A DNA stretch of 64,000 bases, taken from the NCBI RefSeq assembly GCF_006716465.1, contig NZ_VFPB01000005.1, positions 372,001 through 436,000 of the forward strand, written 5' to 3'. Below are positions 1-8,396 of this stretch, piece by piece. Position 1 is the first letter of the stretch. Each line of letters begins with the position of its first letter. The stretch is from Pseudoxanthomonas sp. 3HH-4 (GTDB lineage: Bacteria; Pseudomonadota; Gammaproteobacteria; Xanthomonadales; Xanthomonadaceae). Position numbers and translations under genes: made by a program. A model generated the notes under the pieces. It was given only the letters and a program-made list of their open reading frames with translations, did not search any database and had not been told where the DNA came from.

Positions 1-101
1 ACTAACAAGTCGACGTGCCACGCAGTGTGACGTGGCGGATGCTTGCGTGGTCATGGGCAAGGTGCTGCAATCGGCCCGTCTGTCCAAAGGAGTGTCGTGC
101 C

Positions 102-740
102 ATGCAGGTTTCGCGTCTATGGTTGCTCGTCGTGTTGACCGTGCTGCTGTCCGGCTGCGGTTACAACACCATCCAGCAGAAGGACGAAGCCGTGAAGGCA
201 GGCTGGTCCGAGGTGCTCAACCAGTACAAGCGTCGTGCCGATCTCATTCCCAATCTGGTCAAGACCGTGCAGGGCTATGCGCAGCAGGAGCGCCAGGTGC
301 TGACCGACGTGACCAACGCGCGCGCGCGCGTGGGCCAGATCCAGGTCAATGCCGACGATGCCGCCTCGCTGCAGCAGTTCCAGCAGGCGCAGGGTGAGCT
401 GTCCGGCGCACTGTCCCGGTTGCTGGTCGTCACCGAGAATTACCCGAACCTGAAATCCGACCAGTCCTTCCGCGACCTGCAGGCGCAGCTGGAAGGTACG
501 GAAAACCGCATCACCGTGGCGCGCGGGCGCTACATCCAGACGGTGCAGGACTACAACACCTATATCCGCCAGTTCCCGCAGGTGATCACCGCCAAGGTCA
601 CCGGCGCGAAGGAAAAGCCGAACTTCACCGTCGAGAACGAAGCCGCGATCTCCGAAGCGCCGGCCGTCGATTTCGGTACGCCGGCACCGGCGACGCCGCA
701 GGCTCCGACAGCGCCGCCTCCGCCGTCGCCCGGCAACTGA
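102..740 (+). CDS. LemA family lipoprotein
   Basis: LemA-family envelope protein of 212 aa. The ATG at 102 follows an AAAGGAGT ribosome-binding site and opens a short hydrophobic signal ending in a lipobox (LSGC, Cys19), so it is probably a lipoprotein. The LemA core follows: helical segments with the family motifs around YKRRADLIPNLV and YNTYIRQFP. The C-terminus (about residues 185-212) is a low-complexity Pro/Ala tail. An in-frame start at 15 would add 29 residues without a signal sequence and is less likely. It lies 19 bp before two TPM-domain genes; LemA and TPM proteins commonly neighbour each other, but the biochemical role is not established. Confidence 0.9.
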   Translation: MQVSRLWLLVVLTVLLSGCGYNTIQQKDEAVKAGWSEVLNQYKRRADLIPNLVKTVQGYAQQERQVLTDVTNARARVGQIQVNADDAASLQQFQQAQGELSGALSRLLVVTENYPNLKSDQSFRDLQAQLEGTENRITVARGRYIQTVQDYNTYIRQFPQVITAKVTGAKEKPNFTVENEAAISEAPAVDFGTPAPATPQAPTAPPPPSPGN

Positions 741-759
741 TCAGCGTCCCGGCGCTTCC

Positions 760-1641
760 ATGCTGCGTGCGCTGGCGCTCTGCCTGCTGCTGATCGTCGC
801 GCCCGCCTGGGCGCAGTCGCTGGCGGCGATTCCCGCACTCGATTCGCCGGTGGTCGATACCACCGGCACGCTGGATGCCACGCAGAAGCAGCAACTGGAA
901 GCGCAGGCATTGGCCCTGCAGCAGCGCAAAGGCAGCCAGTTGCAGGTGTTGATGGTGCCCAGCACGCAACCCGAAACCATCGAGCAGTACGCGGTGCGCG
1001 TGTTCGAACAGTGGGAGCTCGGCCGCAAGGGCGTGGGTGATGGCGTGTTGCTGCTGGTGGCCAAGGACGACCGCCGCGTGCGGATCGAAACCGGCTACGG
1101 ACTGGAAGGTGCGATTCCCGACGCCATCGCCAACCGCGTGATCCAGGAATACCTGGCGCCGAAGTTCCGTGCTGGCGACTATGCGGGCGGTATCACCGAT
1201 GCGACCGCGACGCTGGTGAAGCTGATCGACGGTGAAGCATTGCCCGAACCGGTCAGCACGCATCGCGTTTCCGGCGAGGGCGGCAAGGGCAGCGGCTTTC
1301 TGTTTGCCGCATTCGCCGCCTTCGTCGTGGCCAGCATCGTGCGCGGCATGTTCAGCCGAGCGCCGTCCGGCGTCCGCGGACTGTTCACCGGTGGGGCGGC
1401 CGGAGGCGTGGCGCTGCTGCTGTCGTCGCTGCTGACCGTCGGCGGCATCGCCGCCGTGCTGGGACTGCTCTACGGCCTGATGTCGGTGTCGACCCGCGGC
1501 GGATACGCCCGGCACCGGGACTGGGGCGGCTGGGGTGGCGGAGGCGGTGGCTTTGGCGGGGGAGGAGGCGGCTTCGGCGGAGGTGGCTGGGGTGGTGGCG
1601 GTGGCATGTCGGGGGGCGGTGGCGCCTCGGGGAGTTGGTGA
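760..1641 (+). CDS. TPM-domain (YgcG-like) membrane protein with Gly-rich tail
   Basis: Protein of 293 aa with a Sec signal (about residues 1-18, ending AWA), a TPM domain (about 28-155, with VVDTTGTLD at its start and ETGYGLEGAIPD in its core), one or two transmembrane segments (about 180-195 and 215-245), and a C-terminal tail made almost wholly of Gly, Trp and Phe. This is the usual architecture of YgcG/TPM proteins found beside LemA. The TPM domain is called TPM_phosphatase after a plant thylakoid protein, but phosphatase activity here is not shown. The stop overlaps the next gene's ATG by one base (TGATG), which suggests translational coupling. Confidence 0.88.
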   Translation: MLRALALCLLLIVAPAWAQSLAAIPALDSPVVDTTGTLDATQKQQLEAQALALQQRKGSQLQVLMVPSTQPETIEQYAVRVFEQWELGRKGVGDGVLLLVAKDDRRVRIETGYGLEGAIPDAIANRVIQEYLAPKFRAGDYAGGITDATATLVKLIDGEALPEPVSTHRVSGEGGKGSGFLFAAFAAFVVASIVRGMFSRAPSGVRGLFTGGAAGGVALLLSSLLTVGGIAAVLGLLYGLMSVSTRGGYARHRDWGGWGGGGGGFGGGGGGFGGGGWGGGGGMSGGGGASGSW

Positions 1642-2132
1642 TGCGCGTTCTCCGCCATCTGTTCGCCCGTTCGGCGCGCCGGTTGTTCCCGGAATCGACT
1701 CTGCACCACATCACCGACGCCATTGCCGAGGGCGAGCGCAGGCATCGCGGCGAGGTGATGTTCGCGGTGGAGTCGGATCTGCCATTGGGTGCAGTACTTT
1801 CCGGGGTGGATCCGCGCGAGCGCGCGCACGAGGTGTTCGTGCGGCTGCGCACCTGGGACACGGAAGCCAACAACGGCGTGCTCATCTACCTGCTGCTGGC
1901 CGACCACCGCATCGAGATCGTCGCCGACCGCGGCTTGAACGGCCTCGTCAGCGACGCGGCATGGCGCGAGGTCTGCCACCTGATTGAAGTGGGCATGGCG
2001 GAGAATCGGGCGGAGCAGGCCGTCATCGACGGCATCCGCGCAGTCTCGGACCTGCTGGCGCTGCATTTCCCGCAGCTGGACGGCCGTCCGGACGAGGACG
2101 AACTGCCCAACCGGCCGCACTTGCTGGACTGA
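1641..2132 (+). CDS. short cytoplasmic TPM-domain protein
   Basis: Protein of 163 aa consisting of one TPM domain without a signal peptide or membrane segment. Motifs shared with the preceding gene include RTWDTEANNGVLIYLLLADH and IEIVADRGLNGLV. It starts at the ATG sharing one base with the previous stop; in-frame TTG and GTG codons just upstream are less likely starts. LemA, a long membrane TPM protein and a short TPM protein in tandem form a recurrent proteobacterial set; the short member may act on the inner face of the membrane, but this is inference. Confidence 0.85.
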   Translation: MRVLRHLFARSARRLFPESTLHHITDAIAEGERRHRGEVMFAVESDLPLGAVLSGVDPRERAHEVFVRLRTWDTEANNGVLIYLLLADHRIEIVADRGLNGLVSDAAWREVCHLIEVGMAENRAEQAVIDGIRAVSDLLALHFPQLDGRPDEDELPNRPHLLD

Positions 2133-2219
2133 TCCACCGATCCCGGATCAGTCCGGGATCCGCCACGCGCGGGCAGGGTGGGGCAAAATAGCCCATCTCC
2201 ACCGGCCAAGCCGAGGCGC

Positions 2220-3110
2220 ATGATCTACCTCCACCAGATCGATCCGATCATCCTTTCGCTGGGGCCGCTGAAGCTGCACTGGTACGGCCTGATGTACCTG
2301 CTGGCGTTCGTCACGGCCTGGTGGCTGGGACGCATGCGTGCGTCGCAGGGGCGATTGCCCGGCGTGGACGCCAACGCGTTCTCCGACCTGATGTTCTACG
2401 GCATGCTGGGCGTCGTGCTGGGCGGCCGCATCGGTTATGTGCTGTTCTACGGCTTTGGTACCTTCCTCGACAATCCCTTGTCGATCTTCAAGGTCTGGGA
2501 AGGCGGCATGAGCTTCCACGGCGGCCTGCTGGGTGTGATGGCCGCAGCATGGTGGTGGTCGCGCAAACATCGCCTGCATTTTTTCGACACCATGGATTTC
2601 GTTGCACCGGTGGTCGCTCCCGGGCTTGGCTTTGGCCGTCTGGGCAACTTCATCGGCGCCGAACTCTGGGGCAAGCCGACCGGTGGCGACTGGGGCGTCA
2701 TCTTTCCGACCGATCCCGCGCTGCGCGGACTGGATGCGGCGCAGCTGCAGGCCCAGTACGCGGCGGGCGCGCTGGATCAGTTCGCGCGCCATCCTTCGCA
2801 GCTCTACCAGGCGTTCCTCGAGGGGCTGGTGATGTTCGTGGTGCTATGGGCGGTATCGAGCAAGCCACGACCGCGCTACACCATCTCCGGCCTGTTCGCC
2901 CTGATGTACGGCTTGTTCCGTTTCGTGGTGGAGTTCGTGCGCGTGCCGGATGCGGACATCGGCTACCTGGCCTTTGGTTGGCTGACGATGGGCCAGGTGC
3001 TGAGCCTGCCGCTGGTGGCACTGGGCCTGTTCCTGCTCGCGTTGTCGCGTCGCGCCCCCACCCTGCAGCCCGTCGCGCCCGGCCCGGCGTCCGGCAAGGA
3101 CATCGCATGA
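2220..3110 (+). CDS. lgt: prolipoprotein diacylglyceryl transferase
   Basis: Lgt moves diacylglyceryl from phosphatidylglycerol to the lipobox cysteine of prelipoproteins, the first step of lipoprotein maturation in the inner membrane. The 296-aa protein has about seven transmembrane segments, the N-terminal block [13 protein letters not shown], and the Lgt signature region [16 protein letters not shown] (about residues 140-155). The length matches the family. The ATG at 2220 replaces an in-frame upstream start at 2178 that would add unrelated residues. It leads directly into thyA and folA on the same strand, an lgt-thyA order common in gammaproteobacteria. Confidence 0.97.
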   Translation: MIYLHQIDPIILSLGPLKLHWYGLMYLLAFVTAWWLGRMRASQGRLPGVDANAFSDLMFYGMLGVVLGGRIGYVLFYGFGTFLDNPLSIFKVWEGGMSFHGGLLGVMAAAWWWSRKHRLHFFDTMDFVAPVVAPGLGFGRLGNFIGAELWGKPTGGDWGVIFPTDPALRGLDAAQLQAQYAAGALDQFARHPSQLYQAFLEGLVMFVVLWAVSSKPRPRYTISGLFALMYGLFRFVVEFVRVPDADIGYLAFGWLTMGQVLSLPLVALGLFLLALSRRAPTLQPVAPGPASGKDIA

Positions 3111-3132
3111 AGCCATCTGCCGGAGGCAAAGA

Positions 3133-3927
3133 ATGAAGCCGTACCTCGACCTGCTGCGCCACGTGCTGGAGCAGGGCACCGAAAAATCCGACCGCACCGG
3201 CACCGGAACGCGCAGCGTGTTCGGCTGGCAGATGCGCTTCGACCTCAACGAAGGCTTTCCGCTGGTCACGACGAAGAAGCTGCACCTGCGCTCGATCGTG
3301 CACGAACTGCTGTGGTTCCTGAAAGGCGAAACCAACATCGCCTATCTCAAGGACAACAAGGTCAGCATCTGGGACGAGTGGGCCGATGCCGAAGGCGAAC
3401 TCGGCCCGGTCTACGGCAAGCAGTGGCGTCGCTGGGCCACGGCCGACGGCGGCGAGATCGACCAGATCAAATGGGTCGTCGAGGAGATCAAGCGCAACCC
3501 GGACTCGCGCCGGCTGATCGTGTCGGCCTGGAACGTGGCCGACCTGCCGAAGATGGCGCTGATGCCCTGCCACACGATGTTCCAGTTCTACGTGGTGGAG
3601 GGAAAGCTCAGCTGCCAGCTCTACCAGCGCAGTGGCGACATCTTCCTGGGCGTTCCGTTCAACATCGCCAGCTATGCGTTGCTGACCCACATGGTGGCGC
3701 AGGCCTGCGGATTGGGTGTGGGCGACTTCGTGCACACGCTGGGCGACGCACACCTGTACTCGAATCACTACGACCAGGCGCGCGAGCAGCTGGCGCGCGA
3801 ACCTCGCGCGTTGCCCAAGCTTCACCTCAATCCCGAGGTCGCCGACCTGTTTGCCTTCACCTACGACGATATCGGTATCCACGGCTACGACCCGCATCCG
3901 GCGATCAAGGCGCCGGTGGCGGTCTAG
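3133..3927 (+). CDS. thyA: thymidylate synthase
   Basis: Converts dUMP to dTMP using methylene-tetrahydrofolate and releases dihydrofolate. At 264 aa it equals the E. coli enzyme in length, with the nucleophile in [10 protein letters not shown] at Cys146, the phosphate-binding RTGTGT near residues 21-26 and the dUMP-binding [19 protein letters not shown] block. It sits 22 bp after lgt and 6 bp before folA, which regenerates tetrahydrofolate from the dihydrofolate it produces, so the three genes probably form one transcript. Confidence 0.99.
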   Translation: MKPYLDLLRHVLEQGTEKSDRTGTGTRSVFGWQMRFDLNEGFPLVTTKKLHLRSIVHELLWFLKGETNIAYLKDNKVSIWDEWADAEGELGPVYGKQWRRWATADGGEIDQIKWVVEEIKRNPDSRRLIVSAWNVADLPKMALMPCHTMFQFYVVEGKLSCQLYQRSGDIFLGVPFNIASYALLTHMVAQACGLGVGDFVHTLGDAHLYSNHYDQAREQLAREPRALPKLHLNPEVADLFAFTYDDIGIHGYDPHPAIKAPVAV

Positions 3928-3933
3928 GTTTCC

Positions 3934-4428
3934 ATGCGCATCTCGCTGATGGTGGCGCTTGATCGCCACCGTGCCATCGGCCGCGACAACGATCTGCCGT
4001 GGCGACTGCCGGATGATCTGAAGCGCTTCAAGGCGCTAACGCTGGGCAAGCCGGTGTTGATGGGGCGCAAGACTGCCGAATCCCTGGGCCGTGCGTTGCC
4101 GGGCCGGCTCAACCTGGTGCTGACGCGCCGTGGCCGCGTGCCATTCGAAGGCATGCAGGTGGTGGCCTCTATCGATGAGGCGATCCGGATCGCGGCAGAG
4201 CAGGGGAGTGATGAGTTGTGCGTGATCGGCGGCGGCGAGATTTACGCGCTGACCCTTGGCCGTGCGGACGTGCTGCACGTGACCGAGGTCGATACCGTGG
4301 TCGAGGACGCGCATGCCTTCTTCCCCGAGTTCGATGCCGCGCAGTGGCATGAGATCGCGCGCGAACGGCATCCCGTGGACGCGAAGCACGCGTTGGCCTT
4401 TGATTTCGTCGAGTACCGGCGCACCTGA
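3934..4428 (+). CDS. folA: dihydrofolate reductase
   Basis: Reduces dihydrofolate to tetrahydrofolate with NADPH. The 164-aa sequence is full length and shows the family landmarks: the Met20-loop region AIGRDNDLPWRLPDDL with the catalytic Asp in LPDD, the NADPH-binding VLMGRKTAESLG, and the GGGEIYALTL block. It begins 6 bp after thyA, whose product it recycles. It ends facing a minus-strand DUF1287 gene across an inverted repeat that may serve as a bidirectional transcription end. Confidence 0.98.
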   Translation: MRISLMVALDRHRAIGRDNDLPWRLPDDLKRFKALTLGKPVLMGRKTAESLGRALPGRLNLVLTRRGRVPFEGMQVVASIDEAIRIAAEQGSDELCVIGGGEIYALTLGRADVLHVTEVDTVVEDAHAFFPEFDAAQWHEIARERHPVDAKHALAFDFVEYRRT

Positions 4429-4457
4429 AAACGGGCGATACGCCTTCACGCCTGAGC

Positions 4458-4551
4458 CGTCATGCCGGCGAAAGCCGCAATCGATTGACTGTCAGCTGAC
4501 GCACATCTGACCGCAGGATCAAGATGGATTCCGGCTTTCGCCGGAATGACG
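4458..4551. repeat. dispersed palindromic repeat pair
   Basis: Two 20-bp arms, 4458-4477 and 4532-4551, are inverted copies matching at 19 of 20 positions. Each arm is itself a hairpin (CCGGC-GAAA-GCCGG type). This type of intergenic palindrome, with a GTCATTCCGGCGAAAGCCGGAAT core, is widespread in xanthomonads and other GC-rich proteobacteria. It sits between convergent folA and the DUF1287 gene and supplies the last codons and stop of the latter. Mobility or terminator function cannot be told from sequence. Confidence 0.8.
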
Positions 4552-5286
4552 GGCGGAGTCCACCCCTGCCGTCTTTGGGCGGGTCCGCAATGAGCGGACG
4601 GCCTGTGTATCGAGCGGGTCCCGCGCTATTGAAGCGCCCGGCGTACGCGCCTCCGGTTGCCGGTAGTGTCCGATGATGGCGTGGCGGAACAGGATGTCGT
4701 CTTCCTGCGTGCCGGCGTTGATGTTGTGCAGGATCAGCGGCGTGCCGTCGTGGCTGCGGCGGTCGGAGACGATGCCGATGTGCAGCAGGCCGCTGCCGCC
4801 GAGTTTCCACGCCACGATGTCGCCGGGCGCGAAATCCCCCGCTGTGCGACCGATGGGCCGTTGCCATCCCTGCCGCTCGAACCAGTGCATCTGGTTGGGG
4901 ACGCGGCGATGGTCGATATTGCGGTCGGGCCGGTCCAGACCCCACTGCTGCGGGTAGAGATGAAAGTGCGCGCGCATGTCCTCGTGGATCGCCTGCTGCA
5001 GGTCCAATCCCTGCGTGCGCAGCGCGCGGATCACCAAGTCGGTGCAAACACCCCGGTCGGCCGGCACGTCACCGCCCGGATACGACAGGCCGAAGTAAGC
5101 CGGGTCGTAGAGGCGGACTACGCCGATCTGTGCGCGCGCCGCAGCCACCAGCGCTGGAGAATCGACCGGAAGCCTGCGTGGCATTGTGACCGGCAGCGGC
5201 GCGGGTTCGCCGGCGGCAGGCGTTTCGTCGCGGCACGCCACAAGCATCAGCAGCAGGCACAGCGTCGATAGCCGCGCCAGCCGCAT
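4519..5286 (-). CDS. DUF1287 family lipoprotein with repeat-derived C-terminus
   Basis: Protein of 255 aa with a lipoprotein-like signal (lipobox region LMLVAC, Cys18) and a DUF1287 domain (about 45-210) with NlpC/P60-like features: DRGVCTDLVIRALR holding the candidate catalytic Cys, and a His in GLLHIGIVS. The family normally ends near the HAIIGHYR motif. Here about 45 further residues follow and end in RHSGESRNPS, the peptide read through the palindromic repeat at 4458-4551, so the extension looks acquired. It starts 2 bp after the apaH stop and is the last gene of the lptD-apaH transcription unit. A cell-wall peptidase role is plausible but unproven. Confidence 0.85.
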   Translation of the reverse strand: MRLARLSTLCLLLMLVACRDETPAAGEPAPLPVTMPRRLPVDSPALVAAARAQIGVVRLYDPAYFGLSYPGGDVPADRGVCTDLVIRALRTQGLDLQQAIHEDMRAHFHLYPQQWGLDRPDRNIDHRRVPNQMHWFERQGWQRPIGRTAGDFAPGDIVAWKLGGSGLLHIGIVSDRRSHDGTPLILHNINAGTQEDDILFRHAIIGHYRQPEARTPGASIARDPLDTQAVRSLRTRPKTAGVDSARHSGESRNPS

Positions 5287-5288
5287 GC

Positions 5289-6143
5289 TCAGTCCTTCGG
5301 CAGTTCGCCCTTCGGCGGTGGCGGCACGTCGCGGCCCGGTACTTGCACCAGCCGGATATCGTCAGTATCCAACTGCAACGCGGTGAGCTTGCCGCCCCAC
5401 ACCGCGCCGGTGTCGATCGCATGCACGCCGTGCCCGATCATCAGCCCCAGTGTGGACCAGTGGCCGCAGACGATCTTCAGGTCGCGCTCGGCGCGGCCGG
5501 GCACTTCGTACCAGGGATACAGGCCCTGGGCCTGGCGGCCCGGCGCACCTTTCTCCTCGATCGCCATGCGTCCGCGGGGCGTGCAGTAGCGCATGCGGGT
5601 GAGGACGTTGATGATGGCGCGCGAACGGTCATGACCGGACAGGTGCGGTGCCCAGTTCGGCTTGTCGCCGTACATGTTGCGGAACAGCTTGCGGTAGGCG
5701 TTGCCGTGCAGCTGCTGCTCGACCTCACGCGCATGCTTCTCGGCCAGCGTGGTGGTCCACTTCGGCGCGAGACCGGCGTGCAGCATCATCCAGCCCAGGT
5801 CGCGGTCCACGTGCACCAGCTTCTGCAGGCGCAGCCAGTCCAGCAGCACGCGCGCATCGTCTGCCAGCACCACGCGCTGCAGATCGGGGTTGACCTTGCG
5901 CTGCTCGTCCGGCGAACGCTCGCCGATCGCGAGCAGGGACAGGTCGTGGTTGCCGAGTACGACGACGCTGTGCTCGCGCAGCGAATACACCAGCCGCAGC
6001 GTTTCCAGCGACTGTCCACCGCGGTTGACCAGGTCGCCGCAGAACCACAGCCGGTCCTGCGCCGGATCGAAGCGGATCTTCTCCAGCAGTCGCTGCGTGG
6101 CGTCGTAGCAGCCCTGGAGGTCGCCGATGGCCCAGACCGTCAT
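5289..6143 (-). CDS. apaH: symmetrical diadenosine tetraphosphatase
   Basis: Hydrolyses Ap4A to two ADP. The 284-aa protein carries the metallophosphoesterase motifs in order: GDLQGCYD near the N-terminus, GDLVNRGG, GNHD and the later LHAGL and GHWS. The start at 6143 (MTVWAIGDLQ) is chosen because the longer in-frame extension is arginine- and proline-rich shadow sequence overlapping apaG. It lies 10 bp after apaG in the conserved rsmA-apaG-apaH order. Confidence 0.97.
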   Translation of the reverse strand: MTVWAIGDLQGCYDATQRLLEKIRFDPAQDRLWFCGDLVNRGGQSLETLRLVYSLREHSVVVLGNHDLSLLAIGERSPDEQRKVNPDLQRVVLADDARVLLDWLRLQKLVHVDRDLGWMMLHAGLAPKWTTTLAEKHAREVEQQLHGNAYRKLFRNMYGDKPNWAPHLSGHDRSRAIINVLTRMRYCTPRGRMAIEEKGAPGRQAQGLYPWYEVPGRAERDLKIVCGHWSTLGLMIGHGVHAIDTGAVWGGKLTALQLDTDDIRLVQVPGRDVPPPPKGELPKD

Positions 6144-6153
6144 CGCGGCGGGC

Positions 6154-6534
6154 TCAGTGCAGCGTCCGCGGAACGGACAGGGTGAACGTGGCGATGGGGG
6201 CGTCGAAGCGGGTGCCGTCGTCGGCCAGCATGTCGTAGCGGCCGCGCATGGTGCCCAGCGCGGTTTCCAGGATGGCACCGGACGTGTAACGGAAATCTTC
6301 GCCCGGTCTCAGCCAGGGTTGCTCGCCAACGACGCCCTCGCCTTCCACTTCCTCCACCTTGCCATTGGCATCGGTGATGACCCAGTGGCGGCGCAGCAGC
6401 TGCGCGGGCACGCGGCCGCGGTTGTGGATGCGGATGGTGTACGCGAACACGTAACGCCCGTCCTCGGGCGCGGACTGGTCGTCCAGGAAGCGCGTGGCGA
6501 CATCGACGTCGATGGCGTAGTCGGGGGAATCCAT
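6154..6534 (-). CDS. apaG: Co2+/Mg2+ efflux-associated protein ApaG
   Basis: Small single-domain protein of 126 aa with the ApaG beta-sandwich sequence: [23 protein letters not shown], the glycine-rich [13 protein letters not shown] and the end motif MRGRYDML. The length fits the family. It sits between rsmA and apaH as in most gammaproteobacteria. The molecular role is uncertain; the domain is related to one in some F-box proteins and a link to metal resistance has been reported. Confidence 0.97.
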   Translation of the reverse strand: MDSPDYAIDVDVATRFLDDQSAPEDGRYVFAYTIRIHNRGRVPAQLLRRHWVITDANGKVEEVEGEGVVGEQPWLRPGEDFRYTSGAILETALGTMRGRYDMLADDGTRFDAPIATFTLSVPRTLH

Positions 6535-6584
6535 GCGGGCAGTGTATTCAAACCCGGGTGAAAGCGGAAACCATCCGCCCCGTC

Positions 6585-7373
6585 TCAGGCAGCGGCCACC
6601 AGATTCGCCAGCCGGATGAAGTCTTCCACCGCGACCTGCTCGGCACGCGCATCCGGACGCACGCCGGCGGCTTCGATCTGCTCGCTGGTGCAGACATCCG
6701 ACAGCGCATTACGCAGTGTCTTGCGGCGCTGGCCGAAGGCGGCGCGCACGACATGCTCGAAGCGCATCGGGTCGCGGATGCCGATGCTCGCGGGATCGCG
6801 CGGCACCAGACGGGCGACGGCGGAATCCACTTTCGGCGGCGGACGGAAGGCGCCCGGCGGCACCACGAACAGTGCATCCACCCTGCAGTACGCCTGCAGC
6901 ATCACGCTGAGCCGGCCGTAGACCTTGCTGCCCGGCTCGGCAGCCATGCGGTCGACGACTTCCTTCTGCAGCATGAAGACCATGTCGGTGATCGCCGCCG
7001 CATGTTCGATGGCGTGGAACAGGATCGGCGAGGACAGGTTGTAGGGCAGGTTGCCGACCAGGCGCAGCTTGTCTTCGCCCGCGAGCTTGCCGAAGTCCAC
7101 CGACAGCACGTCCTTGTGGATGATGGTCAATCGCCCGATGCCTTCCGATGCTTCCATCAATGGCGTGATCAGATCGCGATCGAACTCGATGGCGGTCAGC
7201 TCGCCATGCTTCTTCAGAAGCGGGAAGGTGATCGCGCCCTGGCCCGGGCCGATCTCGACCAGACGGTCGCCGGGCTGCGGGTTCACTGCCCTCACGATCT
7301 TGTCGATGTAGCTGCCGTCGGTCAGGAAGTGCTGGCCGAGGGACTTCTTGGGAGGAGCCTTGAAATGCGACAT
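6585..7373 (-). CDS. rsmA: 16S rRNA (adenine1518/1519-N6) dimethyltransferase
   Basis: RsmA (KsgA) dimethylates two adjacent adenines near the 3' end of 16S rRNA late in 30S assembly. The 262-aa protein has the SAM-binding motif IGPGQG (41-46), the catalytic NLPY (108-111), and the N-terminal KKSLGQHFL typical of the family. It lies between pdxA and apaG, all on the minus strand and closely spaced. Confidence 0.98.
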   Translation of the reverse strand: MSHFKAPPKKSLGQHFLTDGSYIDKIVRAVNPQPGDRLVEIGPGQGAITFPLLKKHGELTAIEFDRDLITPLMEASEGIGRLTIIHKDVLSVDFGKLAGEDKLRLVGNLPYNLSSPILFHAIEHAAAITDMVFMLQKEVVDRMAAEPGSKVYGRLSVMLQAYCRVDALFVVPPGAFRPPPKVDSAVARLVPRDPASIGIRDPMRFEHVVRAAFGQRRKTLRNALSDVCTSEQIEAAGVRPDARAEQVAVEDFIRLANLVAAA

Positions 7374-7411
7374 GGGCGGATTATGCGGGAACGCTCGCGT
7401 ACTGCGTGGCG

Positions 7412-8395
7412 TCAGGCGCGGCCCGCGACGCGGTGGGCGGCCATCCGCGCGCAGGTAGCGACAGCTGCGAACAGGCTGGATGGGTCCGCGATGCCTTTGC
7501 CGGCCATGTCCAGTGCCGTGCCGTGGTCGACCGCCACGCGCGGATAGGGGAGCCCCAGGGTCAGGTTCACCGCCTGCTCGAACCCGCTGTACTTGAGCAC
7601 GGGAAGGCCCTGGTCGTGGTACATCGCCATGACAGAATCAAACCCGCGCAGCTTCTGCGGCAGGAATGCGGTGTCGGCGGGCAACGGCCCTTCCAGGCGC
7701 ATCCCTTGCGCACGCAGCGAGGCGAGTACGGGCTCGATCACCTCGATTTCCTCGCGTCCGAGGTGCCCGGCTTCGCCTGCGTGCGGGTTGAGTCCCAGTA
7801 CGGCTATGACCGGATCATCGATACCGAAGTCCATGCGCAAGGATGCGTGGGTAATGCGCAGGATCTCTTCCAGCAGAAGCGGCGTGATCGCTCCGGCGAC
7901 ATCGCGCAGCGGCAGGTGGGTGGTCGCCAGCGCGACACGAACGATGTCGTTGGCGAGCATCATCACGACCTTGCAGCCGGCATGTTGCGCCAGCAGTTCG
8001 GTGGTCCCGCTGTAAGCGATCCCGCCGGCATTGATGGCCGCCTTGTGTACGGGGCCGGTCACAAGGCCGTCCAGCGATGCCTGGAGGCACTCATCGGCGG
8101 CCTGCGTCAACGCATCGATGACGGCGCGCGCATTGCGTGGGTCGGTGCGACCGAACACGTTAGGTGCCGCATTGGGCACCGCCCGCAGCCGCAGGTCACC
8201 CGGTTCGACGGCGACGACCGCTTCGTCGAGCAGCCGCAGCGGCAGATCGAGTGCGTCGGCCGCGGCGCGCAGTGTGCCGGGATCACCGAACGCGAGCAGA
8301 GTACAGTCACTGCGCGGGTGTTGCGCGAGCCGTACGCAGAGTTCGGGGCCGATGCCGCCCGGCTCGCCTGGTACCAGCGCCAGCCGCGGAATCAC
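7412..8395 (-). CDS. pdxA: 4-hydroxythreonine-4-phosphate dehydrogenase
   Basis: PdxA oxidises 4-phosphohydroxy-L-threonine in the DXP-dependent pyridoxal phosphate pathway. The start is a GTG at 8395, one base after the surA stop, giving a 327-aa protein beginning with the family sequence IPRLALVPGEPGGIGPELC. The upstream ATG at 8509 would read through the surA 3' end in another frame. Visible motifs include the substrate and metal site TGPVHKAAINAGG and GTALDMAGKG near the C-terminus. It follows surA in the conserved surA-pdxA-rsmA order. Confidence 0.96.
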   Translation of the reverse strand: MIPRLALVPGEPGGIGPELCVRLAQHPRSDCTLLAFGDPGTLRAAADALDLPLRLLDEAVVAVEPGDLRLRAVPNAAPNVFGRTDPRNARAVIDALTQAADECLQASLDGLVTGPVHKAAINAGGIAYSGTTELLAQHAGCKVVMMLANDIVRVALATTHLPLRDVAGAITPLLLEEILRITHASLRMDFGIDDPVIAVLGLNPHAGEAGHLGREEIEVIEPVLASLRAQGMRLEGPLPADTAFLPQKLRGFDSVMAMYHDQGLPVLKYSGFEQAVNLTLGLPYPRVAVDHGTALDMAGKGIADPSSLFAAVATCARMAAHRVAGRA

Positions 8396-8396
8396 C

